From an uncultured Acidobacteriota bacterium (lineage in GTDB: Bacteria; Acidobacteriota; Terriglobia; Terriglobales; Acidobacteriaceae), in NCBI GenBank assembly GCA_903851035.1, contig CAINND010000077.1, positions 1 through 41,346 of the forward strand: a DNA stretch of 41,346 nt. Direction: 5' to 3'. Of the stretch, positions 1-8,646 are shown piece by piece (positions within the stretch are counted from its first letter, which is position 1; each line of letters opens with the position of its first letter). The position numbers and the translations under genes are program-made. The notes below the pieces were generated by a model. The model saw only the letters and a program-made list of their open reading frames with translations, ran no database searches and was not told where the DNA came from.

Positions 1-434
1 ACGGCACCGGCCTCGCTGGCGAACTCCATCACCCGGGCCTCGCTTTCTTCGCTGCCGCGGAAGCCGTGGTCGCTGGGATGCTCCACCGGCGGGTGTACTT
101 TGAATCGGAATCCCTGGTCGTTGAGCGCCGTCACGGCATTGCCAATGACAAGATTGGCCAGCTCGGCCACCGTCTCGCGAATCATCTGCGGATCGTGCGC
201 GAGCTCGGGCGAGCCGCTGATGGTGGAGGCCACGCGCATGGCGGCGCCGTCCTCCACGTCGAAGATTACGCGGCCCATGATGTCTCCGCTGATTTCAATC
301 TGCACGGCGGTGGCGCGGCGGCGGTAGGCCTCTTCGTCCATCGAAATGTCGCTCACCGTCACCGGGCAGGCCAGGGTTTCTGCCAGCACGGCATCGGCGG
401 CGTTGAGGAAGGGCTGAATCAGCTCCATTCGCAT
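1..434 (-). CDS. cheX: CheX-type chemotaxis phosphatase, C-terminus cut by window edge
   Basis: The gene reads leftwards and is still open at base 1, so only the first 144 codons are visible. The family dephosphorylates CheY-P in the cytoplasm. The visible protein shows the CheC/CheX/FliY signature helix, ETVAELANLVIGNA (about residues 85-98), whose Glu and Asn are the catalytic pair in this family. A single such helix fits CheX better than two-helix CheC. The start at 434 lies 5 bases after the cheY stop, so this is the last visible gene of the operon MCP-cheW-cheR-cheA-cheB-cheY-cheX. An internal ATG at 428 is an alternative start. CheX usually works as a dimer of about 150-160 residues, so little should be missing. 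Its position next to cheY suggests it is the signal-termination step for this array. Confidence 0.85.
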   Translation of the reverse strand, partial: MRMELIQPFLNAADAVLAETLACPVTVSDISMDEEAYRRRATAVQIEISGDIMGRVIFDVEDGAAMRVASTISGSPELAHDPQMIRETVAELANLVIGNAVTALNDQGFRFKVHPPVEHPSDHGFRGSEESEARVMEFASEAGA

Positions 435-439
435 GCGTA

Positions 440-874
440 CTACTCTCCAGCGGCGGGCGCGGTGATGGCCGAATCGCCCAGCACGTATTTGATGACCTCA
501 TACAGCATCTCCGGCTTCACCGGCTTCTGCACAAAATGGCGCGCGCCCTTTTGCAGCGCAGCCACAATATTTTCCTGGTAGCCGACGCTGCTGACCATGA
601 TGACGCGTGCGTCGGGATGCTGCCGCACGATGCGCTCCGCCGCCTCAATGCCTTCCATCTGCGGCATCGTAATGTCCATCAGCACGATGTCGGCCAGGGT
701 GCGGTCGTATTCTTCGATGGCGGCAACGCCATCGGCAGCTTCGCCGGCCAGGTTGCCGCCGTAGCTTTCGATGATACGGGCCAGGTTCTTGCGCGCAAAC
801 ACCGAATCGTCCACCACCAGGTAGGTGACGGGGTTCATGGTATCGGCGCGCAGCAGAGCGGGAAATAGCTCCAT
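440..874 (-). CDS. cheY: CheY-like single-domain response regulator
   Basis: This is a stand-alone receiver of 144 residues. It has the acidic pair in VVDDS (residues 20-24), the phospho-acceptor Asp67 in VLMDITMP, the Ser switch residue in MVSS and the conserved Lys in QKPVKP. It should take phosphate from the CheA encoded in the same operon and act as diffusible output. The start at 874 is chosen because GAGGT lies 7 bases upstream; the later ATG at 838 would give a more usual 132-residue CheY but has no SD. The gene follows cheB by 8 bases and precedes cheX by 5. With no output domain, it may bind a flagellar switch or another partner; the sequence does not say which. Confidence 0.93.
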   Translation of the reverse strand: MELFPALLRADTMNPVTYLVVDDSVFARKNLARIIESYGGNLAGEAADGVAAIEEYDRTLADIVLMDITMPQMEGIEAAERIVRQHPDARVIMVSSVGYQENIVAALQKGARHFVQKPVKPEMLYEVIKYVLGDSAITAPAAGE

Positions 875-882
875 GTTCTACC

Positions 883-1992
883 TCACAATTGTCCGGCGGA
901 GCGGACAGGAAACAGATCCCTGGACGGCAGTGGGCGATGCAGCCCACACTGCGCGATCAGGGTATTGGCCAGCGATTCCAATGACACAACCCGGGTGGCG
1001 TAGCCGCGCTCAATGGCCGCGCGCGGCATGCCGAACACCACCGACGAGGCTTCATCCTGCGCGATGGTCAGCGCGCCGGCGGCTTTCAATTCACCCAGGC
1101 CTTCGGCTCCGTCTTCACCCATGCCAGTCATCAGCAGTCCCACGGCGTCGGGACCAAACTCCTCGGCCGCAGAACGGAAGAGCACATCCACCGACGGGCG
1201 ATGACCATTGACCTTGGCGTCATCGCTGAGTACCACCACATCACCCAGCGGCATGCGGCGCACCCTCATGTGGCGATCCCCAGGACACACCAGCACGTGT
1301 CCGGCGGCCAGCAGGTCTCCGGATTGCGCCTCTTTCACCTCGAGCGCGCAGTTATCGTTCAACCGCCGCGCAAAGGTCTCAGTAAAGCCCGGAGGCATGT
1401 GCTGCACCACCAAAATCGCAGCGGGGAACTCCGCCGGCAGATGGGAGAGCATGTACTCCAATGAGTTCGGCCCGCCGGTGCTGATGCCGATGGCCACCAC
1501 GCGCGAGGCCGGTCCCGGGACAGCACGTTGTATCTTCATCTGCACCGCGCCGGAAGGCTTGGGCAGCGAGCGGTTGGCGGGCTTGCTTATGCTGGCCGCC
1601 TTGATCTTCTGGATCAGCTCCGCGGCGATCTCGCCCATGTTCTCGCTCAGCACATTTTCCGGCTTGGCAACAAAATCAAAGGCTCCCATGTGCAGGGCCT
1701 TGAATGTGCTGCTGGCGCCCTCCCGCGAGTGCGAGCTGACCACCACAACCGGCACCTGGTGATGCACCATCTTGCGCAGGGTCTCAATGCCATCCATGCG
1801 CGGCATCTCCAGGTCGAGCGTGATCACGTCCGGGCGCAGTTCCTCAATCTTCTTCAGGGCAAACTCGCCATCCATCGCGGTGCCGATGACATGGATTGCG
1901 CTGTCGCGCTCCAGCAACTGCGGGATCAGCTTGCGCATCAGCGCCGAGTCGTCCACCACCAGCACGCGAATCGTCCGGGGAGAGGCGGTCAT
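883..1992 (-). CDS. cheB: CheB protein-glutamate methylesterase
   Basis: This is a two-domain CheB of 369 residues, normal for the family. The N-terminal receiver has Asp14-Asp15, phospho-acceptor Asp60 in TLDLEMP and Lys110 in VAKP. The C-terminal esterase domain shows the catalytic triad motifs: Ser in GISTGGP, His in VVQHMP and Asp in GMGEDGA. It removes methyl groups from MCP glutamates and so resets adaptation, countering the CheR of this operon. Its ATG overlaps the end of cheA (start at 1992, cheA stop at 1989-1991), which implies translational coupling. A linker of about 35 residues joins the two domains. I see no substitution of a key residue. Confidence 0.96.
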   Translation of the reverse strand: MTASPRTIRVLVVDDSALMRKLIPQLLERDSAIHVIGTAMDGEFALKKIEELRPDVITLDLEMPRMDGIETLRKMVHHQVPVVVVSSHSREGASSTFKALHMGAFDFVAKPENVLSENMGEIAAELIQKIKAASISKPANRSLPKPSGAVQMKIQRAVPGPASRVVAIGISTGGPNSLEYMLSHLPAEFPAAILVVQHMPPGFTETFARRLNDNCALEVKEAQSGDLLAAGHVLVCPGDRHMRVRRMPLGDVVVLSDDAKVNGHRPSVDVLFRSAAEEFGPDAVGLLMTGMGEDGAEGLGELKAAGALTIAQDEASSVVFGMPRAAIERGYATRVVSLESLANTLIAQCGLHRPLPSRDLFPVRSAGQL

Positions 1993-4166
1993 AGACTTGC
2001 CTCCACGCCGCTCACATGTAAGCGGCCGCGGCCCAGCTTCTCCACCACGTCGCTGATGCTGAGCACAAGAACCACGCGGCCGTCACCCAGGATGCTGGCT
2101 CCGCTAACCATTTCGCTGGCGATCATCGTCTCATCCAGTGCCTTGATGACCAGTTCCTGCTCGCCCACCAGGCGATCCACCACCAGGCCGCATTTGCGGT
2201 CGCCCAGGCTTACTACCACCACGAAGAGCTTAGCCTGCGGCTGACTGACGCCATGCATGCGCGAGAGCCGGATGAGCGGCACAACCTCCTCGCGAATCTT
2301 GAGAACCTCCTGGCCTTCCACGCTGTGCAGGTCGCCTTCTTGAGCGCGCAGGATTTCCAGCACATTGCCCAGCGGCACGGCGTACAGCCGCTCACTCACG
2401 CGGAAGAGCAGGGCCTTGATGATTGCCAGCGTCAACGGCACCTTGAGATGGAAGGTCGTCCCCTGGCCCGGCACGCTGCGCACGCTGATGGTGCCCTTCA
2501 GGCGATCCATCACGCTCTTTACAACGTCCATGCCGATGCCGCGACCGCTGATCTCCGTCACCTGGTCGCTGGTGCTGAGGCCGGCGGTAAAGATCAGGTC
2601 CAGCGCATCGTTTTCACTCATCCGCCGCGCCTGGTCGGCCGTGATGATGCCGCGCGAAACTGCCTTGTTGACCACCCTGCCCAGGTCGATGCCGCTGCCG
2701 TCGTCGCCAATCTCAATAACCACCTGGTTGCCCTGGTGATAGGCATTCAGCCGGATGGTGCCTTCCACGGGCTTGCCCGACATCTTGCGCTGCTCGGGCG
2801 ACTCAATGCCGTGATCCACGGCGTTGCGCAGCAGGTGCAGCATGGGCTCGGCCAGCGCGTCCAGAATGCTCTTATCGAGGTCCGTGTTGCCGCCCTCGAT
2901 GATGACGTTTACCTCGCGGCCCGTTGCCTTGGCCGTGTCGCGCGCCACCCGCGGCAGCCGCCGGAACATCTGCTCCACGGGCACCATGCGAATCTTCATG
3001 ACCGCGCGCTGCAGCTTGTTCATGATCTGCGATTGCAGGGTCAGAATGTCTCCGCCGCGTGCGCGCAGCGCGCCATGCCCCTTGCCCAGCGTGGCCAGCA
3101 TGTCATGCATCAACTCCTGCATCATGCTCTTGGCGATGATCATCTCGCCGACCAGGTCAAGCACCTTGTCCACGCGCTCGGTTTCCACACGCAACACGTT
3201 TTCCGTGGCTACGACACGATCTTCTTTTGTTCGCGGGCGCTCGACGGCTGCGCGCTCGGCCACGGCTGCGCCAATTTCCTGCGGTGCAAAGGGCAGATAC
3301 ACTTCCGGCTGAGCCGCTGCAGCTTTCGTGGCTGATGGAAGCACTGGGGCAGACGTCTGCGCGGTCTCCGCAACGGGCGCAACATCTTTCGCAACCCCAT
3401 TCTCAACACTGTGTGCAACATCGCGCGAAACAAGCGGCTCGGCAACGGCTTCCAGGTTCATGCGCTCGATGTACACCTGCGCGACCACGGTGGGAATCTT
3501 TGCCCGCCGCTCCAGCCACTTCACATCCTTATCGCTGGCCAGCGCGACCTCAATCAGCGTAGGTGGCGGAGTGACATCGGCCTCCGGATGCATGGCCGCG
3601 ATGGTGCCCGCCTCATGCAGCGTATTGCGCACCAGTTGCGCCGCGGCCGAAGGCATGGGACAAGCCGGGTCCACGGCCAGCGCGATGTTGTACACCGGTT
3701 GCCCGTTGGCGATCGTTGCAATCAGCATGCGCTCGCGCTCGCTCCAGTGGAAGGCGGGAGCAAACTTCGTTTCGCCTTGCGGGCTTTGCAGGGCGGCAAT
3801 CAGACGGCGAAGCTCCTGCGTGGAGGGCGGCTGCAATCCGTCGCGGAAGCTGGTCAGCAGGCTGTCGAAGAGGTCGGCAGCGGTCAGCACCAGCCCGGCC
3901 AGGGCCTCGCCGCTGCGCTCGGCCACCTCGGGAGTCATCACGTCTTCCACGGCGTGGGCGGCTTCGCTCAATTCCTTGTAGCCGCAGGCGGCGGAGTCGC
4001 CCTTGAGGGTATGCACGTTGCGCCGCAGGTCACGCACCAGGTCGGGGTCGCGCGGAGATTTCTCCAGCCGCAGGGCATCTTCATTGATGGCCTGCAGGAT
4101 CTCCGCAGCACTCTCAAAGAAGAGTGCCCGGAGCTCATTCGCGCGATCGTCGGAGAAAATGCCCAC
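1989..4166 (-). CDS. cheA: CheA chemotaxis histidine kinase
   Basis: This 725-residue CheA has the classical domain order. The HPt domain carries His52 in NVHTLKGDSA. A P2-like CheY/CheB-docking region lies at about 140-250. An Ala/Pro-rich linker, the dimerisation helices (LVGEMIIAKSMM), the ATPase domain with the N-box LLRNAVDHGIE and G-boxes DDGSGID and GRGIGMD, and a C-terminal CheW-like domain follow. There is no fused receiver. I chose the GTG at 4166: AGGAG sits 8 bases upstream and overlaps the cheR stop codon (the string is TTAGGAG). A longer frame up to 4298 would overlap cheR by 120 bases and shows no CheA homology. It phosphorylates the CheY and CheB of this operon. Confidence 0.95.
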   Translation of the reverse strand: MGIFSDDRANELRALFFESAAEILQAINEDALRLEKSPRDPDLVRDLRRNVHTLKGDSAACGYKELSEAAHAVEDVMTPEVAERSGEALAGLVLTAADLFDSLLTSFRDGLQPPSTQELRRLIAALQSPQGETKFAPAFHWSERERMLIATIANGQPVYNIALAVDPACPMPSAAAQLVRNTLHEAGTIAAMHPEADVTPPPTLIEVALASDKDVKWLERRAKIPTVVAQVYIERMNLEAVAEPLVSRDVAHSVENGVAKDVAPVAETAQTSAPVLPSATKAAAAQPEVYLPFAPQEIGAAVAERAAVERPRTKEDRVVATENVLRVETERVDKVLDLVGEMIIAKSMMQELMHDMLATLGKGHGALRARGGDILTLQSQIMNKLQRAVMKIRMVPVEQMFRRLPRVARDTAKATGREVNVIIEGGNTDLDKSILDALAEPMLHLLRNAVDHGIESPEQRKMSGKPVEGTIRLNAYHQGNQVVIEIGDDGSGIDLGRVVNKAVSRGIITADQARRMSENDALDLIFTAGLSTSDQVTEISGRGIGMDVVKSVMDRLKGTISVRSVPGQGTTFHLKVPLTLAIIKALLFRVSERLYAVPLGNVLEILRAQEGDLHSVEGQEVLKIREEVVPLIRLSRMHGVSQPQAKLFVVVVSLGDRKCGLVVDRLVGEQELVIKALDETMIASEMVSGASILGDGRVVLVLSISDVVEKLGRGRLHVSGVEASL

Positions 4167-4177
4167 TGCGGTTACTC

Positions 4178-5074
4178 CTAATCCTCGAGCCTGCTGTATG
4201 CGGTGCCGTTGTTCAGGTGCATCATCTTGAACTTGTCGGTCAATCCAAACAGGCTCTCCGCGTGGCCCACAAAGAGGTAGCCTTCGGGATTCAGACAACG
4301 CCAGAACTTGTGGATCAATCGCTTCTGCTCGGCTTCGTCGAAGTAGATCATCACGTTGCGGCAGAAGATGAAATCATTGCGCTGCGGCAGGAACTCCGTC
4401 TTCAGGTTATGGAAGTCGAAGTGCACCAGCTCCTTCACCGCCGGCTTGATGGCGTAGCGGCCCTCGCCCACGCGGTCGAAGTAACGCAACCGGTAGGTGT
4501 AGTCCACGGCCTCCATGTGGTGCTCGGTGTAAATGCCTTCCTGCCCGGCGCGCAGCACGCTGTAGTTGATGTCGCTGGCCAGAATGTCCACCTTCCACGG
4601 CGGCGGAATCAGCGGCTTCGGCGAGGGCATCTCAAAGGGCAGGGGATTGCGCAAATAGTAGTAGGCCAGTGCGTCGGCCACCATCATGGCCAGGGTAAAA
4701 GGTTCCTGACCGGTGCTGCAGCCCGCGCTCCAGATGCGCAGATTCCAATCGCGCCGCGCCTGCTTGCGGTGCAGCATCTCCTCCAGCACGGTTTTCTGGA
4801 AGAGGTCCAGCTGCGGGCGATTGCGGAAGAAGCTGGTCTCGTTCACCGTCAGGTGCTCGAGCAGCGCGCTCAGTTCCTGGCGGCCCTCGCGGCTGGTCAG
4901 CAGGCGATAGTAATCATAGAACGAGGCCAACTGGCACAGGCGCAGCCGCCGCTGCAGGCGATCCATTAAAAAATGCGTGCGGCGATCGTCGAAGAACATG
5001 CCGCACTCCTGGTAGATCAGGGTCTGCAGCAGCTTCAACTCGCTCTCGGTAATCGGGATGGTTGACGACGACAT
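4178..5074 (-). CDS. cheR: CheR chemoreceptor methyltransferase
   Basis: This is a SAM-dependent methyltransferase that methylates receptor glutamates. The 298-residue protein has the small all-helical N-terminal domain (1-90), ending in the family motif LTVNETSFFRN. It then has the SAM-binding motif IWSAGCSTGQEP (about 113-124), a second cofactor acid in LASDIN, and the C-terminal motif FIFCRNVMIYFD. It ends without a TPR extension, so it is the plain type. It lies 9 bases after cheW, and its stop codon lies inside the cheA SD site. Its natural substrate is probably the MCP that heads the operon. Confidence 0.95.
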   Translation of the reverse strand: MSSSTIPITESELKLLQTLIYQECGMFFDDRRTHFLMDRLQRRLRLCQLASFYDYYRLLTSREGRQELSALLEHLTVNETSFFRNRPQLDLFQKTVLEEMLHRKQARRDWNLRIWSAGCSTGQEPFTLAMMVADALAYYYLRNPLPFEMPSPKPLIPPPWKVDILASDINYSVLRAGQEGIYTEHHMEAVDYTYRLRYFDRVGEGRYAIKPAVKELVHFDFHNLKTEFLPQRNDFIFCRNVMIYFDEAEQKRLIHKFWRCLNPEGYLFVGHAESLFGLTDKFKMMHLNNGTAYSRLED

Positions 5075-5083
5075 TCGCTCTCT

Positions 5084-5581
5084 CTACTCCGACTGCAATG
5101 ACTGCGCCGCTCCCAGAGCGCCGGTGGCTTCGGCAAAATCGCTCAGCCGCCGCAGCTCTCCGCGCTGCATGATCTTGCTCAGGTCAATCATGATGACCAG
5201 TTGGTTGCCCATCTTGGCAACGCCGCTCACATAATTCAGTTCGCCCTGCTCCATTACACTAGGTGGCGGCTCAATCTGCTCGGGATCAATCTTCAGCACC
5301 TCGTTGGCCGCATCCACCACCAGCCCCACCAGGTGCCCATTGAGCTCTGACACCACGATGCGGTTGCGCCGCGTGGGAACCACGGTCTCTCCAAAACGCT
5401 TGCGCAGGTCCACAATGGGGATGATCTTGCCGCGCAGATTGATGACACCCTCGATGTAGTCGGGCGAATCCGGCACCGCCGTGATGTCCATCAGCGGCAC
5501 GATCTCGTGCACGATTCCAATGGGCACGCCGAAGTTCTCGCGACCCACCCGGAAGCCGACAATCTGTTGCAGCTTCGGCAT
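5084..5581 (-). CDS. cheW: CheW coupling protein
   Basis: This 165-residue protein is a single CheW domain that links MCP tips to CheA in the membrane array. It starts with the typical strand IVGFRVGRENFGVPI. The signature PDYIEGVINLRGKIIPIVDLRKRFG (in part at about residues 40-63) and the second half, NHRIVVSELNGHLVGLVVD-like in layout, follow. A strong SD (AGGAG, 6 bases before the ATG) supports the start. It lies 16 bases after the MCP gene and 9 before cheR. It is of ordinary length and has no extra domain. Confidence 0.95.
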   Translation of the reverse strand: MPKLQQIVGFRVGRENFGVPIGIVHEIVPLMDITAVPDSPDYIEGVINLRGKIIPIVDLRKRFGETVVPTRRNRIVVSELNGHLVGLVVDAANEVLKIDPEQIEPPPSVMEQGELNYVSGVAKMGNQLVIMIDLSKIMQRGELRRLSDFAEATGALGAAQSLQSE

Positions 5582-5597
5582 GATCTCTCCTGTTGCC

Positions 5598-7571
5598 CTA
5601 GCGGTTGTTGCCCGTCAACGCGAACTTCGATCCGCCAATTCGCCGCGGCCGCTCTTCCACGTGCTCTTCCAGCACAAAGCGGTCCATGGACTCCAACAGC
5701 GAACGCGCCATCTTCGACATCTGTTCCGCCGAGGCCGCCAGTTCCGTGGAGCCCGACGTAGCCTGCTGCACCATCTCGCGCATGCGCTCCATGGCCCGTA
5801 CCACGGCCTGCGCGCCGCCTGCCTGCTCTTCCACGCTGCTGGTGATCTCGTGCGTGATCTCGTTCAGCCGCGTCGTCGCCTTGGCAATCTGCGAGGAGCC
5901 GTGCGACTGCTCGTTGGTTGCCGCGCCGATCTCCTGCGCGAACTTGAAGACTTCGGTTACCACGTTGCTGATCTTGCGCAGGGCCAGGCTCAGATCGTTG
6001 CCCAGGTCCAGACCCTCGTTCACAATCGAGGTGCTGCGCTCCATGTTCTCCACCGCTTTGCGCGCCTCGGCCTGAATGCTGCTGATCAGCTCGCTGATTT
6101 CCTTGGTGGATGTGGCGCTCTTTTCCGCCAGCTTGCGTACTTCGTCGGCGACGACGGCAAAGCCCAGGCCGTGCTCTCCGGCACGCGCGGCTTCAATCGC
6201 GGCATTGAGCGCCAGCAGGTTGGTCTGTTCGCTGATGTCGTCAATGACCTCGATGATCTTGCCGATGTTGTCCACGCGCTCGCCCAGGCTGGTGATGATG
6301 CCGGAGCTGCTGCCGATGGAGCCGTTGATGCGGTTCAGCCCCTCGGTGGTCTTCTGCATGGTGCCAATGCCGCTCTGCACTTCGTCGCGGCTGCGGCTGC
6401 TGATATCCAACAGCACGCGGGCCGTATCGGCCACGCGCTGAATGCTGGCGACCATCTCGTCAATCGAGGCCGAAGTCTCACTGACGCTGCTGGCCTGCAT
6501 CTGCGTGTTCTTGACCATGTTCTGCACGTTGATGCTCATCTCGTGCATGGTGCTGGTCACTTCATCAATGGCCGAGGCCGACTGCACGCTGACCTTGGCG
6601 GAATCCTCGCTGGCGTCTGCCACCTGGTTGCTACCGGCCGCCACCTGCGCCGCCGCGTCGCGCACGCTGCTCACCAGGTTGCGCAGGCCCACCGTCATCT
6701 GGCTGAAGGCGATGGCCAGCGTGTCGCTGTTGCTGCGCGGCGTCACCTCCACGCTGAGGTCGCCGCCGGCAATGGCCTCGCTGACGGAAGCCATCTCCTT
6801 GAAGTAAACGACCATGTTGCGGAAGGTCTGCGCCAGCGTGGCGATCTCGTCCTCGCCCTCTACATCCACTTCCACGCTGAGGTCGCCCTTGTCGCCAATC
6901 TCGCGTGCCGCCGTAATCAGATGCTCCAGCGGCTGCGTGATGGATTTAGACGTGCGGAAGGCGATGAAGAGACCAAGTCCCATGGTGATGGCAAAGCCGA
7001 TCAGGCTGAGCCAGGTGGTGATGCTGCTGGCCGACTCGTCATAGTGACGGTTCTTATCCAGTTCCACCCGGTTGGCGTTCTGCACCTCGTTCACCACTTC
7101 GTTGGAGCGTTTTAGCTGCTCCATCGGCTCGGCCTTGGTGTACTGCTCCAGCAGGTCGTTGGCGTTGATGCGCCCGTTGTCCACGTCCTTGTGCTGCTGG
7201 ATGAAGCGCTCGGCGAAGTTGGTGTACCACTCGCGCTCAATGGCCTCAATGCGGTTCAGGCCGGCGCGCTGCTCGGGAGCGTTGGCCTTGGCCTTGGCCT
7301 CGCTCAGCAAATCGTAAGTGCGCGCGTTGCCCTCGTGCAGGCGATCCAGCTCGGTGCCCGCGCCGGTAAGCAGATAGTTGCTCAAGGCCAGCCGGTTCTC
7401 CATCATCTGGTGGCGCACGTTCTCCGTCGCCTGCGAGAGGTCCAGCGCAGTGCTCAGCGCCGTCTTGGCCGCCCGCTCGCGGTACATGGAAAAGACGCTG
7501 ACGCCAAATACCAGGGCCATCACCGCCAGCAACAAGCCGAAATTCAACAGCAGCTTACTTCGGATCTTCAT
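5598..7571 (-). CDS. Methyl-accepting chemotaxis protein with CHASE3-like periplasmic domain
   Basis: First gene of the minus-strand che operon, 657 residues. TM1 spans about 7-29, a helical periplasmic domain of about 155 residues follows (four-helix/CHASE3-like by pattern), and TM2 spans 184-206. Two HAMP-type segments follow (about 207-262 and 258-310), each ending in a GDLSVEV motif. The cytoplasmic signalling hairpin runs from 310 to about 620, with the canonical tip [19 protein letters not shown] near 450. There is no CheR-tethering pentapeptide at the C-terminus. GGAGG lies 9 bases before the ATG. The ligand cannot be read from sequence. Its place beside cheW suggests it is the dedicated receptor of this array. 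Confidence 0.93.
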   Translation of the reverse strand: MKIRSKLLLNFGLLLAVMALVFGVSVFSMYRERAAKTALSTALDLSQATENVRHQMMENRLALSNYLLTGAGTELDRLHEGNARTYDLLSEAKAKANAPEQRAGLNRIEAIEREWYTNFAERFIQQHKDVDNGRINANDLLEQYTKAEPMEQLKRSNEVVNEVQNANRVELDKNRHYDESASSITTWLSLIGFAITMGLGLFIAFRTSKSITQPLEHLITAAREIGDKGDLSVEVDVEGEDEIATLAQTFRNMVVYFKEMASVSEAIAGGDLSVEVTPRSNSDTLAIAFSQMTVGLRNLVSSVRDAAAQVAAGSNQVADASEDSAKVSVQSASAIDEVTSTMHEMSINVQNMVKNTQMQASSVSETSASIDEMVASIQRVADTARVLLDISSRSRDEVQSGIGTMQKTTEGLNRINGSIGSSSGIITSLGERVDNIGKIIEVIDDISEQTNLLALNAAIEAARAGEHGLGFAVVADEVRKLAEKSATSTKEISELISSIQAEARKAVENMERSTSIVNEGLDLGNDLSLALRKISNVVTEVFKFAQEIGAATNEQSHGSSQIAKATTRLNEITHEITSSVEEQAGGAQAVVRAMERMREMVQQATSGSTELAASAEQMSKMARSLLESMDRFVLEEHVEERPRRIGGSKFALTGNNR

Positions 7572-7591
7572 CCTCGAACGCCTCCGGAAGT

Positions 7592-7608
7592 CCGCGGAAT
7601 CCCCGCGG
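7592..7608 (-). promoter_or_regulatory. GC hairpin in the leader of the che operon MCP
   Basis: CCGCGG occurs twice, separated by five bases, 21 bases upstream of the MCP start. Because CCGCGG is self-complementary the mRNA can form a 6-bp stem with a 5-base loop just before the SD. It could affect translation, but a GC-rich context makes chance formation likely. Confidence 0.25.
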
Positions 7609-8074
7609 CCTCGCCAGTCATCAGTGCTTGCCGGGCTATGAATCCATCAACCCGTGCATGACGCCGTACGGAAATCATCGGCAAAGCATGCACAAGCCGC
7701 ACATCGGCCATCCCCGGGCTGATCAAAGTCCTTGAACAAAAATGACTTCTTGCCCATTGTTCCGCAAGTAACTAATCGAACCCCAGGGCACCGCAGCCGG
7801 CGAAAATACAGTTCCTAATGAAGCCTGCCGGCCAGCGGCGTGCGGAAGGAATCGTACCATTTTGCGATTCCAGCCATACCCGTGCAGAACTACAGCCTCA
7901 TTGTTACCGACCAATCACCATTTCGAAAGCGTCAAAAGGTCTAAGACTAAAGTGCGGAGCTTTCTGTTTTCATTCGGTTAGAAATTGGCAAGTCATTCTT
8001 GGAGCTTAGATGGGCGACGGTGGGGAGCATGGCGGGTCACTAAAGGAAGGTTACTTTTGTGCAAGGGAATCTGC

Positions 8075-8103
8075 TTGACTCAACTTGAGACTCATCCTAC
8101 GCT
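8075..8103 (+). promoter_or_regulatory. Possible sigma-70-type promoter for the response-regulator pair
   Basis: TTGACT (8075-8080) is followed after exactly 17 bases by TACGCT (8098-8103). The -35 box matches the consensus at five of six positions and the -10 box at three of six. It points towards the gene at 8251, about 140 bases away. The match is weak and rests on consensus alone. Confidence 0.25.
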
Positions 8104-8199
8104 GCTGATGACCTTTGACAGCTTCGATCAGGAACGTGCGCTGGAACATCGCAGGTGCGCCCTTTTTTGTGGAAGTTGTTTTCTTTCATGGTTTTCTGG

Positions 8200-8218
8200 T
8201 GACTGGCCCGGCCAGTCA
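8200..8218. promoter_or_regulatory. Perfect 19-base palindrome, likely operator
   Basis: TGACTGGCC, a central C, then GGCCAGTCA form a perfect 9-bp inverted repeat 32 bases before the start of the first response regulator. The one-base centre is too tight for an RNA hairpin loop, so a dimeric DNA-binding protein is the better explanation. The half-site GCCAGTCA recurs at 7613-7620, 42 bases upstream of the divergent MCP gene. The Fis-type regulator encoded at 8639-9238 is a candidate binder, by inference only. Confidence 0.45.
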
Positions 8219-8250
8219 TAGTCTGCAACAGTTAGGCGCGTTTCGCCCTT

Positions 8251-8646
8251 ATGAGCTCGCAATCGCCGATCTTAATCGTTGAAGATGAAGAAGTTCTGCT
8301 CGCTTTCCTGAAGACTGCGCTGGAGCGCGGCGGCGTTTCTGCGGTAGGGACCAGTAGTGGCGAAGAAGCGCTGCAACTCCTTGCAAATAAGGAGTTTTCC
8401 GGCATTGTCAGCGACCTGAAAATGCCCGGGCCCATCGGCGGCGCTGAGATTTACGCCTGGGTGGCAAGCCACAAGCCGGAGTTAACCCCGCGTTTTCTAT
8501 TCATTACAGGCAATGTGCTGGATGAGTATGCAACCCAGGTGCGCAAGCAGACCGGCGCGCTTTTCATTCAGAAACCCTTTCGCATCTCACTTCTGCTGGA
8601 ACTGATCCACAAGATGACTGCCGTGGGGGAGTCAACCCATGAGTGA
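8251..8646 (+). CDS. Stand-alone receiver-domain response regulator
   Basis: This is a single receiver domain of 131 residues. It has the acidic cluster VEDEE (10-14), phospho-acceptor Asp55 in VSDLKMPG, the Thr switch in FITGN and the Lys in IQKPF. The motif KMPG followed by an insertion (PIGGAE) and the FITG signature resemble receivers that are fused to hybrid kinases or pair with them. No kinase lies beside it. No good SD precedes the ATG. Its last 8 bases overlap the next regulator, so the two are co-translated. It could act as a phosphate sink or an intermediate; its kinase is unknown, and either nearby CheA is possible. Confidence 0.85.
   Translation: MSSQSPILIVEDEEVLLAFLKTALERGGVSAVGTSSGEEALQLLANKEFSGIVSDLKMPGPIGGAEIYAWVASHKPELTPRFLFITGNVLDEYATQVRKQTGALFIQKPFRISLLLELIHKMTAVGESTHE

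Larger units (their letters stand above)
7572..8250. other. 679-base non-coding gap between two divergent signalling units
   Basis: This gap separates the minus-strand che operon from the plus-strand regulators. It is clearly less GC-rich than the flanking genes. The short frames in it have no recognisable protein pattern, poor codon use and no SD, so I call none of them. It holds a leader hairpin before the MCP gene, a weak sigma-70-like pair at 8075-8103 and a perfect palindrome at 8200-8218. It is probably a double promoter region. Confidence 0.6.

Noticed and set aside
2253-3335. Long His- and Gln-rich frames opposite the che genes and elsewhere
   Set aside because: They are mirror frames of GC-rich genes: rich in His, Gln and Arg, with no domain pattern, and fully covered by well-supported genes on the other strand.
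4167-4298. 44-residue N-terminal extension of the first CheA
   Set aside because: It overlaps the cheR coding region by 120 bases, shows no CheA pattern, and the GTG at 4166 has a perfect SD.
7660-7715. Sigma-28 promoter for the che-operon MCP on the minus strand
   Set aside because: Two GCCGATG strings resemble the -10 box, but neither has a TAAAGTTT-like -35 at 11 bases.
7723-8221. Short frames in the gap before the response regulators
   Set aside because: No SD, biased composition and no recognisable motif; the region looks non-coding.
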